From the NCBI GenBank assembly GCA_024232835.1, contig JAAEPI010000342.1, positions 1 through 46,797 on the forward strand: a stretch of 46,797 bases of DNA, given 5' to 3'. Numbering within the stretch: position 1 is the stretch's first letter; each line of letters begins with the position of its first letter. The stretch comes from Cytophagales bacterium. GTDB lineage: Bacteria; Bacteroidota; Bacteroidia; Cytophagales; Cyclobacteriaceae. The notes beneath the pieces are model-generated. The model did no database searches, had not been told where the DNA came from, and worked only from the letters and a program-made list of their open reading frames with translations. Below are positions 35,835 through 45,089 of the stretch, one piece after another. The translations under genes were made by a program, and so were the position numbers.

Positions 35835-37571
35835 TCACCCAATCGTATGCCGTTTCAGTGCCCTACTCAGGAATTTTACTTTTTCGTTAAAAGGAAAGCG
35901 TTTTAAATTTACTTTTACAACACCCTTTGTTAGCATGGTTTTCTTGGAATAATCAATAACCACGTTGACAATCACAGGTCCACCTTTTTTAGAGAGGTCA
36001 ATAGCGTCATCCAATTTCTGAGCTATGTCATTATCATTTTCTATGGTTACGTACCCCGCACCTGTGGCAATGGCTATCCCCTCAAAATCGATACTTCCAA
36101 GGACTGAGCAAGTCTTTTTGTTCAATGGGATTTTTTGAAATTGAGATATCTGTCCCAGCTCGCCATCATTGAAAACAAAATAGAGAATGGGTAACTGGTG
36201 ATCCACAGCCGTGGAGATTTCCATGCATGTCATTAAAAAGGCACCATCTCCTACGATAGCCGCAACCTGCTGATTTGGGTTTGCCAATTGGGTAGCTATT
36301 GCTGCTGGAGTGCAATATCCCATGCAGTTAAAATCGGTTGGTGAGATGAAATGGCGGGGTATATCAACAGGAAACAGCTCGGAAGCTAAGAATGTATGTT
36401 TTCCGTCATCAATAACTAATCGGGCATCTTCATCCAGTTTTTCTTTTAAAGCAGTGAAGAAATGACCAGGAGAAACAATATCATCCTTCTTTTCCTTCAT
36501 CCATTTTGCAAAGTACTTGGTGTTTTCCTTTTGCAATTTTCCCCCTATGTTTTCGATGGAACGATCTGTCGAAAATCCAATTTTCTCTAGCTCATCAATC
36601 AGAGCTGAAAGCACCGAAGTTGAATCTCCTTCAAGCGCAATGGTCGTCTTGAAGTTCTTGTCAAAAACGGCATGATTGATGTCGATGTGAACCAGATTTT
36701 TAGGTGGTTCCAGACCATACGAACCTGTAGCGATTTCTCCAAATCGAGTACCAACGGCAATCATCATATCGTGCTGTTTCAATGCCCATTGTCCGGAAGG
36801 TTTGGAAGACGCTCCAACACCCACACTCGTATAGAGTGGATGGCTATTTGGGAATGCACTTTTGCCTTGCAAGGTAGTAGCCACAGGTGCGACAATCATC
36901 TCTGCAAGTTTCACAGTTGATTCGGAAGCATCAACGGCACCCCAGCCAACGAATAGCATGGGTGCTTTTGATTTGCAAATAAGCTCTGCAATTTTTTTAA
37001 TTTTTTCAGAATCAACGCTTCTCTCTTTTTGAGGTGTCGAATAATCCTGAAGTGAGCTGATATTTCCTGAAAAGAGCTGAAGGTTGATAGGCAGTTCAAT
37101 AAAAACTGGCCCTGGCTCTCCTGATGTAGCAATATCGAAGGCCTTATAAATAGTCGGAATTATATCTATTCGTTTTTCGATGTGGAATTGTGCCTTTGTG
37201 ATTGGTTTGGCCAATGCCATCTGGTCAAACTGGTGCAATTGATAACTCTTGCCTGATTCGGTATGTGTTCCCCCAGCGATTATAAGCATTGGAATACCGT
37301 CAAGGAAAGCCTCACCAATTCCACTCATGGCATGTGTCAATCCTGCTGCTGGTACGATTACCACTGTTCCAATCGAATCAGAAGTTCGTGATGTTGCATC
37401 TGCCATAAATGACGCGCCTGCTTCATGTGTAACTAGCACAGGAGTGATTTTTTTGGAAATGTCTAACGCATCGTACAACTCAGTCGTGTGCGTTCCGGGT
37501 ATACCAAATGTGCGTTTAACACCAATCTGCTCCAAAGCATGTACTGCGAGCTCAGCACCATTCATTTTCAT
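35835..37571 (-). CDS. TPP-dependent enzyme of the acetolactate synthase family
   Basis: 578 aa with the three-domain layout of ThDP enzymes. The cofactor-activating Glu is in VTHEAGASFMADA, a central Rossmann-like domain occupies about residues 190-320, and the ThDP/Mg motif is GDGAFLMTCMEISTAV...FVFNDG. The family includes acetolactate synthase, benzoylformate and oxalyl-CoA decarboxylases and sulfopyruvate decarboxylase, and the sequence alone does not decide among them. It starts 10 nt after the FAD dehydrogenase gene; both are on one transcript. Confidence 0.88.
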   Translation of the reverse strand: MKMNGAELAVHALEQIGVKRTFGIPGTHTTELYDALDISKKITPVLVTHEAGASFMADATSRTSDSIGTVVIVPAAGLTHAMSGIGEAFLDGIPMLIIAGGTHTESGKSYQLHQFDQMALAKPITKAQFHIEKRIDIIPTIYKAFDIATSGEPGPVFIELPINLQLFSGNISSLQDYSTPQKERSVDSEKIKKIAELICKSKAPMLFVGWGAVDASESTVKLAEMIVAPVATTLQGKSAFPNSHPLYTSVGVGASSKPSGQWALKQHDMMIAVGTRFGEIATGSYGLEPPKNLVHIDINHAVFDKNFKTTIALEGDSTSVLSALIDELEKIGFSTDRSIENIGGKLQKENTKYFAKWMKEKKDDIVSPGHFFTALKEKLDEDARLVIDDGKHTFLASELFPVDIPRHFISPTDFNCMGYCTPAAIATQLANPNQQVAAIVGDGAFLMTCMEISTAVDHQLPILYFVFNDGELGQISQFQKIPLNKKTCSVLGSIDFEGIAIATGAGYVTIENDNDIAQKLDDAIDLSKKGGPVIVNVVIDYSKKTMLTKGVVKVNLKRFPFNEKVKFLSRALKRHTIG

Positions 37572-37581
37572 AATTCTACAA

Positions 37582-39207
37582 TTAGTTGACCAATTTTTTA
37601 TTAGCTATAGCATAGGCAGCAATCCGGCCAGTGAGTATGCATCCCCCAAGAAAAGTACCTTCAAGGGTTCCCTTGCCATGCATACCCCCACCTCCAAATC
37701 CTGCAACTTCACCAACAGCATAAAGGCCATCGATAGGTTTACCTTGATTGGAAAGCACCTTGCAATCAAGGTCAGTCTGAATCCCACCGAGTGTTTTTCT
37801 TGCAATAATGCTTTCTCTAATGGCAATCAAAGGCATGGCCTTTTTGCCGAAAATTTTTTGGAAGTTACATGTTCTGACTTTATCACCTTTATATGTTCGT
37901 GCATGAGTGATTTTCTTTAGCTGTTCATCATCAGTACCATCAGGACCTTTGTCCACTTCATTATCATAGTTGGTAATTGCTTCTTTCAATTTAGCAACAT
38001 CTACATCATCACTTTCTGTCAGTTCGTTCATCTTCCCTGCTAGCTCTTCAATGGAATTTGCAACCACGAAATCCTCACAATTATTTAGCATGTCTTTGAC
38101 TAACTTTTTGTTTCCAAATAGAATGGATGCAATAAATCGGATGTAACTTTTATCTTTAATAGCTGTGTTAAATTCACATCCAGATATGGCGAATTCCTTA
38201 TTTGCAATTTTCAAATTCAGTACCTGCCAACTGTATTTTTTCTTTTGTTTACAGATTTGCTCAACCAAAAATCGCGTATCGTATCCCGTGATTAGCGGCC
38301 TAGGACCTATCCGCTCACCTACATAATTCAACCATAAGGCCGACTTGGGTGGAACGAGGCTTAGACCATGATTTGGTCGTTGAGGGCGGGGATGACGAAC
38401 ACCTGCCGCATACGGCCACATCCAATCAAGATGTGTGACTTTTCCATTTCTTTTCTCTACTTCATCATGCAGTATACCATCGCCAAATTGATGCGCCCCA
38501 TTGAGAATTTCCTTGGGTGGTTCACCCCAGGGTTTGTACCAATTATCTTTTACTTTTTTAATGCTCCCGCCTATTCCTCCGGTGGCAACCACTGTTGTTT
38601 CAGCATGTATTTCGAATGCCTCGCCACTACTTTCTATGATTCCTTTGGCTCCTGAAATACGATTTTTATCAGTGAGCAATTCTTCCACCTTGTAGCCAAA
38701 ATTTAACTTTAGATTTTCGTTGGATTTTGGATGATCAATTAAATGCTTGATTAGTACTTTCATTAGTTCGTATCCCGTACCCCAGACCATGTGAAAACGT
38801 GGATAAGTGTTGCCTCGTTTTTCCATGCCACGCTCAACCCAATGTACCACAGGAAAAAATTTTATACCCAGAGGCTCAAGCCAATCATGCACTTGTGAAG
38901 TGCAGTTGTAAACATAGTGTTTTGCCCAAGCTTTAGGCCACTCATCCTCTTCACCAAACTCTGCGACAGACATCCAATCTTTCAGTGCGAGTTCAGGGCT
39001 GTCTTCAAAACCGCCTTTTCGTTGCGTTGGGGTATCCACAAAAAACATCCCACCGAAAGACTCTTTTGCAAGTCCTCCGAAATTCTCTTCAATATCTCTA
39101 TCAACAATCCAGACTTTCGTATTGTGATTCAGCAATTCAATGGCCGTTGTAATGCCTGCGATCCCTCCGCCAATAATAAGCACATCAGTTATTTCGGATG
39201 AAGTCAT
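37582..39207 (-). CDS. FAD-dependent dehydrogenase (KstD/fumarate reductase-like)
   Basis: 541 aa. The N-terminal dinucleotide-binding motif is VLIIGGGIAGITTAIELL, followed by ENFGGLAKESFGGMFFVDTP. The cap domain contains HMVWGTGYELMKVLI, and the C-terminal FAD motif is GLYAVGEVAGFGGGGMHGKGTLEGTFLGGCILTG. The family contains 3-ketosteroid dehydrogenases and fumarate-reductase flavoproteins; the substrate here is unknown. It is first in an operon with the TPP enzyme and divergent from the FMN oxidase, 75 bp away. Confidence 0.88.
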   Translation of the reverse strand: MTSSEITDVLIIGGGIAGITTAIELLNHNTKVWIVDRDIEENFGGLAKESFGGMFFVDTPTQRKGGFEDSPELALKDWMSVAEFGEEDEWPKAWAKHYVYNCTSQVHDWLEPLGIKFFPVVHWVERGMEKRGNTYPRFHMVWGTGYELMKVLIKHLIDHPKSNENLKLNFGYKVEELLTDKNRISGAKGIIESSGEAFEIHAETTVVATGGIGGSIKKVKDNWYKPWGEPPKEILNGAHQFGDGILHDEVEKRNGKVTHLDWMWPYAAGVRHPRPQRPNHGLSLVPPKSALWLNYVGERIGPRPLITGYDTRFLVEQICKQKKKYSWQVLNLKIANKEFAISGCEFNTAIKDKSYIRFIASILFGNKKLVKDMLNNCEDFVVANSIEELAGKMNELTESDDVDVAKLKEAITNYDNEVDKGPDGTDDEQLKKITHARTYKGDKVRTCNFQKIFGKKAMPLIAIRESIIARKTLGGIQTDLDCKVLSNQGKPIDGLYAVGEVAGFGGGGMHGKGTLEGTFLGGCILTGRIAAYAIANKKLVN

Positions 39208-39282
39208 ATTGATTGAATAATCGAATTTACCTTATAGATTTAAGTTGGAATCAACAAACGGTACGAACCAATAAAAATAAGC

Positions 39283-40434
39283 ATGTCGAAGGTATCAAAT
39301 TGTATCTCCATTGAAGAATTGCGAAAACTAGCCATAAAAAAAGTGCCTTCGGTCATATTTGACTATATCGATGGCGGATCGGAGGATGAATTAACATTGG
39401 GATGGAATGAGGATTCTTTTAGCAAGTATGAGTTCGTGCCGAATACCTTAGTGGACGTTAGTGAGATTGATCTTTCAACTAGTTTTCAAGGAGTGGGGAT
39501 TGATATTCCGATTATTAGCGCACCCACTGGTATGTCACGAATGTTTCACCACGAAGGAGAAAGAGCAGTGGTTCGAGCGACCCATAGTATGGGGACGGCC
39601 TATTGTCTTTCAACTGTTTCAACCTGTTCAATAGAGGAGGTAGCTGAGGAGTCTAACGGCTCGAAGTTTTTTCAAATTTATGCGTGGCAAGATCAGCGCA
39701 TGGTAGGCGATTTTATTGAAAGGTGTAAGGAGTCAGGATTTGATGGATTAATGTTGGCCGTAGATATGCCCGAACTAGGAAAGCGAGAAAAAGACTTGAG
39801 GAACGGGCATGGGAGGCCAAAGGAATTGAAGAAAAATATGGCTTTAGCTGCCTTGAGAAGGCCGGGTTGGTTGTATCATTTCGTAACTAAACCCACATGG
39901 GTGATGGCCAACATGGTGGAACATTTGCCACATGGTGCCCAGACGGCAAAAGTCATTTCGGAAGTAAATGGGCAATTTTCAGCATCTGTAACATGGGAGG
40001 ATGCCGCTGCAATGATGAAATCATGGGGCGGAAAGTTCATGTTGAAAGGAATACAAGGTGTCGAGGATGCAATGAAAGCAGCTGAAATGGGAGCATCAGG
40101 AATTGTATTGTCAAATCACGGAGGAAGGCAACTGGATGGAGCACCTGCGGCAATGGATATTCTACCAGATGTTGTAGCTGCCGTTGGGGGCAGATTAGAA
40201 ATTATAATTGATGGAGGAATTAGACGCGGATCTGATGTGATAAAGGCATTGGCATTAGGAGCCAAGGGTTGTCTTATAGGTCGACCGTATTTGTATGGAC
40301 TGGCTGCTGGTGGAGAACTCGGAGTATTGAAAGCATATGAAATACTCAAAGATGAAATGATTCGAGTGATGAAGCTTATTGGATGTACGTCAATAAAGGA
40401 TTTGGATGAGAGTTTTGTGAGAAGGAGAGGTTAG
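39283..40434 (+). CDS. FMN-dependent alpha-hydroxy-acid oxidase/dehydrogenase
   Basis: 383 aa. IFDYIDGGSEDELTL at the N-terminus, APTGMSRMFHHEGE, the QIYAWQDQ segment, the FMN lysine region MLKGIQG, catalytic HGGRQLDGAPAAMDILP and IDGGIRRGSDVIKALALGA identify the lactate dehydrogenase/glycolate oxidase family. It oxidises an (S)-2-hydroxy acid to a 2-oxo acid. It sits between a TPP enzyme and a class IV aminotransferase, which act on 2-oxo acids, suggesting a shared substrate. The exact acid is not known. Confidence 0.93.
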   Translation: MSKVSNCISIEELRKLAIKKVPSVIFDYIDGGSEDELTLGWNEDSFSKYEFVPNTLVDVSEIDLSTSFQGVGIDIPIISAPTGMSRMFHHEGERAVVRATHSMGTAYCLSTVSTCSIEEVAEESNGSKFFQIYAWQDQRMVGDFIERCKESGFDGLMLAVDMPELGKREKDLRNGHGRPKELKKNMALAALRRPGWLYHFVTKPTWVMANMVEHLPHGAQTAKVISEVNGQFSASVTWEDAAAMMKSWGGKFMLKGIQGVEDAMKAAEMGASGIVLSNHGGRQLDGAPAAMDILPDVVAAVGGRLEIIIDGGIRRGSDVIKALALGAKGCLIGRPYLYGLAAGGELGVLKAYEILKDEMIRVMKLIGCTSIKDLDESFVRRRG

Positions 40435-40441
40435 TGATTGG

Positions 40442-41341
40442 TTACAATTTCTCACAATAATTAACCCTCACACTTTCAAAAATCCCCGTGAGTTGTTTTC
40501 TAACGGATGAATCAGATTTGTTCTCGATCTGTCGCCCGTCAATCTCCACCAGTGGCGTGAGTTCGCCCATAGTGCCAGTGGCAAATACTTCATCGGCATT
40601 GTAGAATTCAGTGAGGCTCATATCTTTTTCTTGAATAGGAATATCGTTTTTTTCAGCCATCTCCATGACAAACCCTCTTGTGATTCCATGCAAGCAAGCA
40701 TCTGCAAATGGAGTGAACAATTTTCCGTCTTTGACCAAGAATAAATTGGTGTCGTTCAGCTCAGAAACAAAGCCTCGATCATCCAGCATGATGGCGGCAT
40801 CTACTCCTGCCACGTTCGCTTGAATTTTGGCAAGGATATTATTCAATAAATTGGAATGATGAATCTTAGAATCCAGGTATTGCGGACCGTTTCGTCGCTG
40901 CGAGGATGTAATCACTTTAATGCCTATATCATTATCATAAACCAGCGGCTTCCATTCGGCTAGCACGATCAGGCAACATCCTTGTTGGTTTAGACGAGGA
41001 TCCATGCCAGATGTTACTTTCTCTCCCCGGCTCAGTGTAAGTCGGATATGCGCATTCTCATCCATGCCATTCGCTTCTATTGTCGCTTTGATCGCAGATC
41101 TGATAAATTCTTTTGTTGGAATGTTTTCAAATGCAAGTGCTTGAGCAGATTCATACATCCGGGTCAGGTGCCGCTCAAGATGAATGATTCCCTCATTATA
41201 AAGCCTAAGGCCTTCCCATACCGTGTCGCCACCCTGAACTGAGCTATCAAAAACGGAAACCTTTGCCTCATTTCTCGGATAGAGCTTATCACCCACCCAA
41301 ATCTGAATATTGTCATTTTTTGGATTGTAAGGTTGGAGCAT
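40442..41341 (-). CDS. Class IV aminotransferase (BCAT-like)
   Basis: 299 aa, PLP fold type IV. The N-terminus has VSVFDSSVQGGDTVWEGLRLY, the PLP lysine is in YLDSKIHHSNLLNNILAK, and the C-terminal half has GFVSELNDTNLFLVKDGKLFTP and TGTMGELTPLVEIDGR. The family covers branched-chain and D-amino-acid aminotransferases and 4-amino-4-deoxychorismate lyase. Its ATG overlaps the sulfotransferase stop by one base (TAATG), so it is the second gene of a two-gene unit. Confidence 0.92.
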   Translation of the reverse strand: MLQPYNPKNDNIQIWVGDKLYPRNEAKVSVFDSSVQGGDTVWEGLRLYNEGIIHLERHLTRMYESAQALAFENIPTKEFIRSAIKATIEANGMDENAHIRLTLSRGEKVTSGMDPRLNQQGCCLIVLAEWKPLVYDNDIGIKVITSSQRRNGPQYLDSKIHHSNLLNNILAKIQANVAGVDAAIMLDDRGFVSELNDTNLFLVKDGKLFTPFADACLHGITRGFVMEMAEKNDIPIQEKDMSLTEFYNADEVFATGTMGELTPLVEIDGRQIENKSDSSVRKQLTGIFESVRVNYCEKL

Positions 41342-42057
41342 TAGACTTTGATTGAGAATTTTGCAAGTTCGTAATAATAGGGGAGTGCGTCATTGTAAAG
41401 AGCTTCGCAATGGGCAGGTAGATTTGTTTTGGCGCCAGAGGCTGGCTTGAAACCCGTACTGTTGTGCACATTGGCATACCAGTGCTTGGCCCATACTCCA
41501 TCCTCGACAATTCCACCTTCTTCCCAAGACAACATTTTCGGTGTGAAATCAAGCCCGAGTGTATTGCAGAGTTTGGTTAATAGCGCTTTAGGATTTTTGA
41601 TTAATTGAGCTGAATCAACAACCAACGGCAAATGTTTACCGGATTGTTTTAGCTGTTTAAATAATATTGTCTGTTGCTTCACGCCAATATCTCTCATGGT
41701 TGGTTGCTCGATCACTTTGGCAAAGGATGTAATCAACTCCTTGGGATGGCGAATGAAGAAAACGTTGGTAAAATCCTCCATGAATGCGATGGGCGAATTG
41801 TATAAATGATGAGCCATATTTTTCAGGAAAATGTGCGCATGATACTGCTGCAGATCATGGATATCCAAAATGATGGATTGAAAGTCCCCTTCCATACTGG
41901 CAATCACGTCTTCCTTATCAGGATGATCCGCTCCAACTGTTTCCAGATAATAACCGTAAAAAGGTTCATCAACCACTTTGGTGTCAGATCGCTGAGCAAA
42001 TGAATACATCAGAGCGGTGGAAACATTTCTTGGGCCTGATATGAGATTGACTACCAT
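41341..42057 (-). CDS. Sulfotransferase-like protein
   Basis: 238 aa. The N-terminal ISGPRNVSTALMYSFAQR fits the 5'-phosphosulfate loop of PAPS-dependent sulfotransferases, and VDEPFYGYYL follows as in these short bacterial members. FFIRHPKELITSF resembles the 3'-phosphate-binding R-x-P segment. It is translated before, and coupled to, the aminotransferase. The acceptor is unknown, and kinase-like P-loop alternatives cannot be excluded. Confidence 0.85.
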   Translation of the reverse strand: MVVNLISGPRNVSTALMYSFAQRSDTKVVDEPFYGYYLETVGADHPDKEDVIASMEGDFQSIILDIHDLQQYHAHIFLKNMAHHLYNSPIAFMEDFTNVFFIRHPKELITSFAKVIEQPTMRDIGVKQQTILFKQLKQSGKHLPLVVDSAQLIKNPKALLTKLCNTLGLDFTPKMLSWEEGGIVEDGVWAKHWYANVHNSTGFKPASGAKTNLPAHCEALYNDALPYYYELAKFSIKV

Positions 42058-42258
42058 AGAGGAAAAGGTAAGAAAAAAATGTTAGTTGAAGAGCTTACAT
42101 GAGAAAGAGGTGGTATTTGCCACCTTGAGGCACTGGATGTGAAGACAATATTTTACTCTTCTAAGGTCCTGAAATGTCAACAGTTTTCTACCTATATGTT
42201 CGGGCAGCCTCCATATGACACTATGTTAGTAGTTAGTTAAATTTGAATTTTGAGTAAC

Positions 42259-43065
42259 ATGAAATACCTGTATCTCTTGGCTTTGCTTTCATCTTGCATT
42301 GAATTCAGAATTTCTGAAAAGGATGCACTGGTAGAATTGGGTGGGCTGCCCATTATACCATTTTTTCATTCCATTGAGGTTGGAGATCGCACCATTAGTT
42401 ATGTAACTACTGATCAAAAAAAGGACACGCTTGTTGCATTCATGCATGGCTCGCCAGGTTCGTGGAATGCATTTATAGATTTCTTTAAAAATGATTCGCT
42501 TCTTCGAGTTGCTGATATCATCTCTATTGATCGTCCAGGTTTTGGTGATTCGGATCATGGGATACCAGAACCATCACTAGAAAAACAGGCAATGCAAATG
42601 CATGCTGTCCTCAATCAATTTGAGCATACAACGAAGATTTTGGTCGGGCATTCATTGGGTGGGTCCGTGATTGCTCGAATGGGCATGGATTATCCTACAG
42701 CATATGACCGTTTGGTAATGGTTGCACCATCTGTTGATCCCGATCTTGAAGAATACGTCTGGTACATGGGCATGGAAAAAAACGTGCTCGGAAAGGCACT
42801 CACACCTACAGATATGTGGGTTAGTAATGAAGAAATCTTTCTGCTTAAAGGGGAACTCAGGAAAATGTTAGAGTTGTGGAAAAATATTGAAGCCAAAGTA
42901 GTGGTCATTCAAGGGTCATCTGATTCATTGGTACCGAAAGAGAATGCTGATTTAATAGAAAAGATGGTAGCAGATTCACTTCTGGATATTCGTCTACTTA
43001 TAGACGTAGACCATTTTATCCCATGGTCTCATCCGCATGAGATAGTACGAGGAATTTTAGAATAG
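42259..43065 (+). CDS. Alpha/beta hydrolase lipoprotein
   Basis: 268 aa from the ATG at 42259 (MKYLYLLALLSSC, lipobox Cys at 13); the track start is a TTG. Motifs: oxyanion HGSPGSW, acid-region DRPGFGDSDHG, nucleophile GHSLGGS, late Asp in QGSSDSLVP and His in DVDHFIPWSHP. The catalytic triad is complete. Probably a lipid-anchored periplasmic esterase or peptidase-like hydrolase. Confidence 0.9.
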   Translation: MKYLYLLALLSSCIEFRISEKDALVELGGLPIIPFFHSIEVGDRTISYVTTDQKKDTLVAFMHGSPGSWNAFIDFFKNDSLLRVADIISIDRPGFGDSDHGIPEPSLEKQAMQMHAVLNQFEHTTKILVGHSLGGSVIARMGMDYPTAYDRLVMVAPSVDPDLEEYVWYMGMEKNVLGKALTPTDMWVSNEEIFLLKGELRKMLELWKNIEAKVVVIQGSSDSLVPKENADLIEKMVADSLLDIRLLIDVDHFIPWSHPHEIVRGILE

Positions 43066-43074
43066 AGAAGTTCC

Positions 43075-43572
43075 CTAATATGGCTTTTCTCCAACCCAAT
43101 TTCCGGTTGGGTCATAGTTACAAACCCAAATAACGTTTCCATTGCAAATGGATTTAGCACAACCAACCTTGGTAGTAGTTTCCCAAACCATTTGAGTGTA
43201 ATGTCCGCACATCGCATCAGGCTTACAAGTATTAGTTTGGTAATTATAGTCAGCCTTTTCTTTCCCCCAGGCATCCACAGCGTCACCTGCAGTGTAGTAA
43301 CCTACGGTTCCAAAAAACAGGTTTTCACCAAAATCGTTGTTTAGTCGATGCTTAAAAGCACAATTCTGATCTTTCAGTTGCCTTGCCCAATCATCAGCCA
43401 AGAGAGCCATTTCATTGGACCATTCCAAAGGGCCAAGACCCACATCGGCTCGCCAGAAGGTGTGACGATCAATCAACATTTGTTTTTCGTCATCCGTCAC
43501 ATTCGGGTTCTGTGCAGTTTCTAAGGGTAATTCGGGAATGAGCAAGAGCAGGACAAAAATTGAATAATTCAT
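43075..43572 (-). CDS. CAP/SCP-domain secreted protein
   Basis: 165 aa from the ATG at 43572 (MNYSIFVLLLLIPELPLETAQ), giving a signal peptide; the longer track start adds 24 residues without one. CAP signatures: LIDRHTFWRADVGLGPLEWSNEMA, FGENLFFG, HYTQMVWETTTKVGCA and the terminal VCNYDPTGNWVGEKPY. Six cysteines suggest disulfides, so it is exported. The fold is that of plant PR-1 and snake CRISP proteins; the bacterial role is unknown. Confidence 0.92.
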   Translation of the reverse strand: MNYSIFVLLLLIPELPLETAQNPNVTDDEKQMLIDRHTFWRADVGLGPLEWSNEMALLADDWARQLKDQNCAFKHRLNNDFGENLFFGTVGYYTAGDAVDAWGKEKADYNYQTNTCKPDAMCGHYTQMVWETTTKVGCAKSICNGNVIWVCNYDPTGNWVGEKPY

Positions 43573-43746
43573 AGCATCTCGAAATGTGTATGTTAGTTCT
43601 TGGCCAAGATATATAAATGCCATTAAGAAGTCATCGACTTCCAAAATTGAATTAAATAAGGAATGATTTGAATCTTGGCACGATATATGGATAATTGTTT
43701 TTTGTAGTGATTAAGGTTAGGTTGATTGAGTTTTTGGTTAATGATT

Positions 43747-43774
43747 AAACCCCGGCAGTCGTCGGGGTTTTTCT
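43747..43774 (+). terminator. Orphan intrinsic terminator
   Basis: AAACCCCG...CGGGGTTTTT, an 8-bp stem with an 8-nt loop and a T-run on the plus strand. No plus-strand gene ends within 600 bp upstream. It may end a small RNA between 43573 and 43746, or antisense transcription from the alpha/beta hydrolase. Confidence 0.7.
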
Positions 43775-43878
43775 TTGCCCAGACTTTTGATTGCCCACTG
43801 ATGTATATATCTTTTCATTTTAATTAACCAGTGAACCTTTTGTGACAATTTTTTGGTTTAACCTCCTTCGCGCTTGCC

Positions 43879-43983
43879 ATGATTACTACACAAGATAGTA
43901 CTTCCCAACGATACCTTTCCGTTCGCAGGCATTCTGAAGTTCTGTTAGCTGCGCTTGAAACAGAAGACTATGACTCAATTTAA
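43879..43983 (+). pseudogene. EgtB N-terminal remnant
   Basis: A 34-codon ORF from ATG 43879 ends in a TAA inside the egtD start region. It encodes QRYLSVRRHSEVLLAALETEDYDS, which matches the N-terminal DinB-like part of EgtB (ergothioneine sulfoxide synthase), where RY..VR.HSE....L.TEDY is conserved. EgtB is normally around 400 aa and often adjoins EgtD. Here everything after about residue 30 is deleted. Confidence 0.6.
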
Positions 43984-44905
43984 GATTGACATTCTGGAAG
44001 GGCTCAAGGCTAACCAAAAGCGACTTTCGTCGAAGTATTTTTATGATGCGCATGGCGATGAGCTTTTTCAGCAGATCATGCACATGGATGAGTACTACCT
44101 CACCCAAAAGGAACACGAGATATTTGAAAACCATAAGGATAAAATATTGAAGACCATATCTGACGGAGAGCCTTTTAGAATTATTGAATTAGGAGCCGGA
44201 GATGGACTTAAAACTAAGGTGTTACTGAAGCACTTTCTGGAGAGTGGAGCAGATTTCACTTATACACCCGTAGATATTTCCGGAAACGTTCTGGCCATAT
44301 TAGAAAAGAGTCTTAAGGAAGAACTTCCTAATCTGAATATTGAAGCGTACGAAGGGGATTATTTTGATGCACTAGCCGAAATATCTGAAAGCCCCGAAAA
44401 GGATGTTGTTTTTTTTCTAGGTTCTAATGTTGGTAATTTTTCTCATGAAGGAGCCGTGAGCTTTCTGACCAATTTGAGAAACGCTCTGAAGCCATCTGAT
44501 CTTTTGTTTATGGGGGTTGATTTGAAAAAGGATCCATCCTTGATTCTGTCTGCCTACAATGATGCACAAGGTATTACACGCGAATTCAATTTGAATCTAC
44601 TGGATAGAATCAATCGAGAACTGAATGGAAATTTTGACCGAAATCAATTCTTACATTACCCTTATTATAATCCCCACACAGGAGAATGTCGGAGCTACCT
44701 GATTAGCAGAGTCAGACAGGAGGTGACTATGGCGGGTGAGGCGATCAGCTTTCGACCATGGGAAGCGATCTTTATGGAAATATCAAAAAAGTACGATGAT
44801 ATGCAGCTTGATCTGCTGGCTAGAGAATCAGGCTTTGAACTGGTGAAATCTTTCTACGATCAGGAAAGTTGGTTCGTAGATGTTGTGTGGGGGAGTTTGG
44901 GGTAG
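43970..44905 (+). CDS. egtD: EgtD-like L-histidine N-alpha-methyltransferase
   Basis: 311 aa from the ATG at 43970 (MTQFKIDILEGLKANQKRLSSKYFYD). RLSSKYFYDAHGDELFQQI is the EgtD start, followed by the SAM motif IIELGAGDGLKTKVLL, FFLGSNVGNFSHEGAV and LLFMGVDLKKDPSLI. The enzyme makes hercynine (trimethyl-histidine), the first ergothioneine intermediate. The egtB gene needed next is only a remnant here, so hercynine may be the end product, or EgtB is elsewhere. Confidence 0.88.
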   Translation: MTQFKIDILEGLKANQKRLSSKYFYDAHGDELFQQIMHMDEYYLTQKEHEIFENHKDKILKTISDGEPFRIIELGAGDGLKTKVLLKHFLESGADFTYTPVDISGNVLAILEKSLKEELPNLNIEAYEGDYFDALAEISESPEKDVVFFLGSNVGNFSHEGAVSFLTNLRNALKPSDLLFMGVDLKKDPSLILSAYNDAQGITREFNLNLLDRINRELNGNFDRNQFLHYPYYNPHTGECRSYLISRVRQEVTMAGEAISFRPWEAIFMEISKKYDDMQLDLLARESGFELVKSFYDQESWFVDVVWGSLG

Positions 44906-44909
44906 AAAG

Positions 44910-44993
44910 TGCGCACGAGAAGATTCGAACTTCCACGGGATTGCTCCCACCAGCCCCTCAAGCTGGCGTGTCTACCAATTTCACCACGTGCGC
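44910..44993 (-). tRNA. tRNA-Leu (GAG)
   Basis: On the minus strand a 7-bp acceptor stem GCGCACG/CGTGCGC with discriminator A encloses 84 nt. The anticodon arm CCAGC-TTGAGGG-GCTGG gives anticodon GAG, reading CUC/CUU leucine codons. The variable arm GGGAGCAATCCC is long, as in class II tRNAs, and GTTCGAATC is the T loop. CCA is not encoded. Confidence 0.95.
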
Positions 44994-45043
44994 ATTTAAG
45001 GATTGCAAAAGTATATTTTCAAAAAAGAATAATTGGATTTAGA

Positions 45044-45070
45044 GAAAAAAAGGCCCCATATTGGAGCCTT
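45044..45070 (-). terminator. Intrinsic terminator of the yqhA-like gene
   Basis: Read on the minus strand, AAGGCTCC-AATAT-GGGGCCTT (8 bp with one wobble) is followed by T6. It lies 20 bp past the stop at 45090. Confidence 0.8.
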
Positions 45071-45089
45071 GTATTTTTTAGTACTAAAT

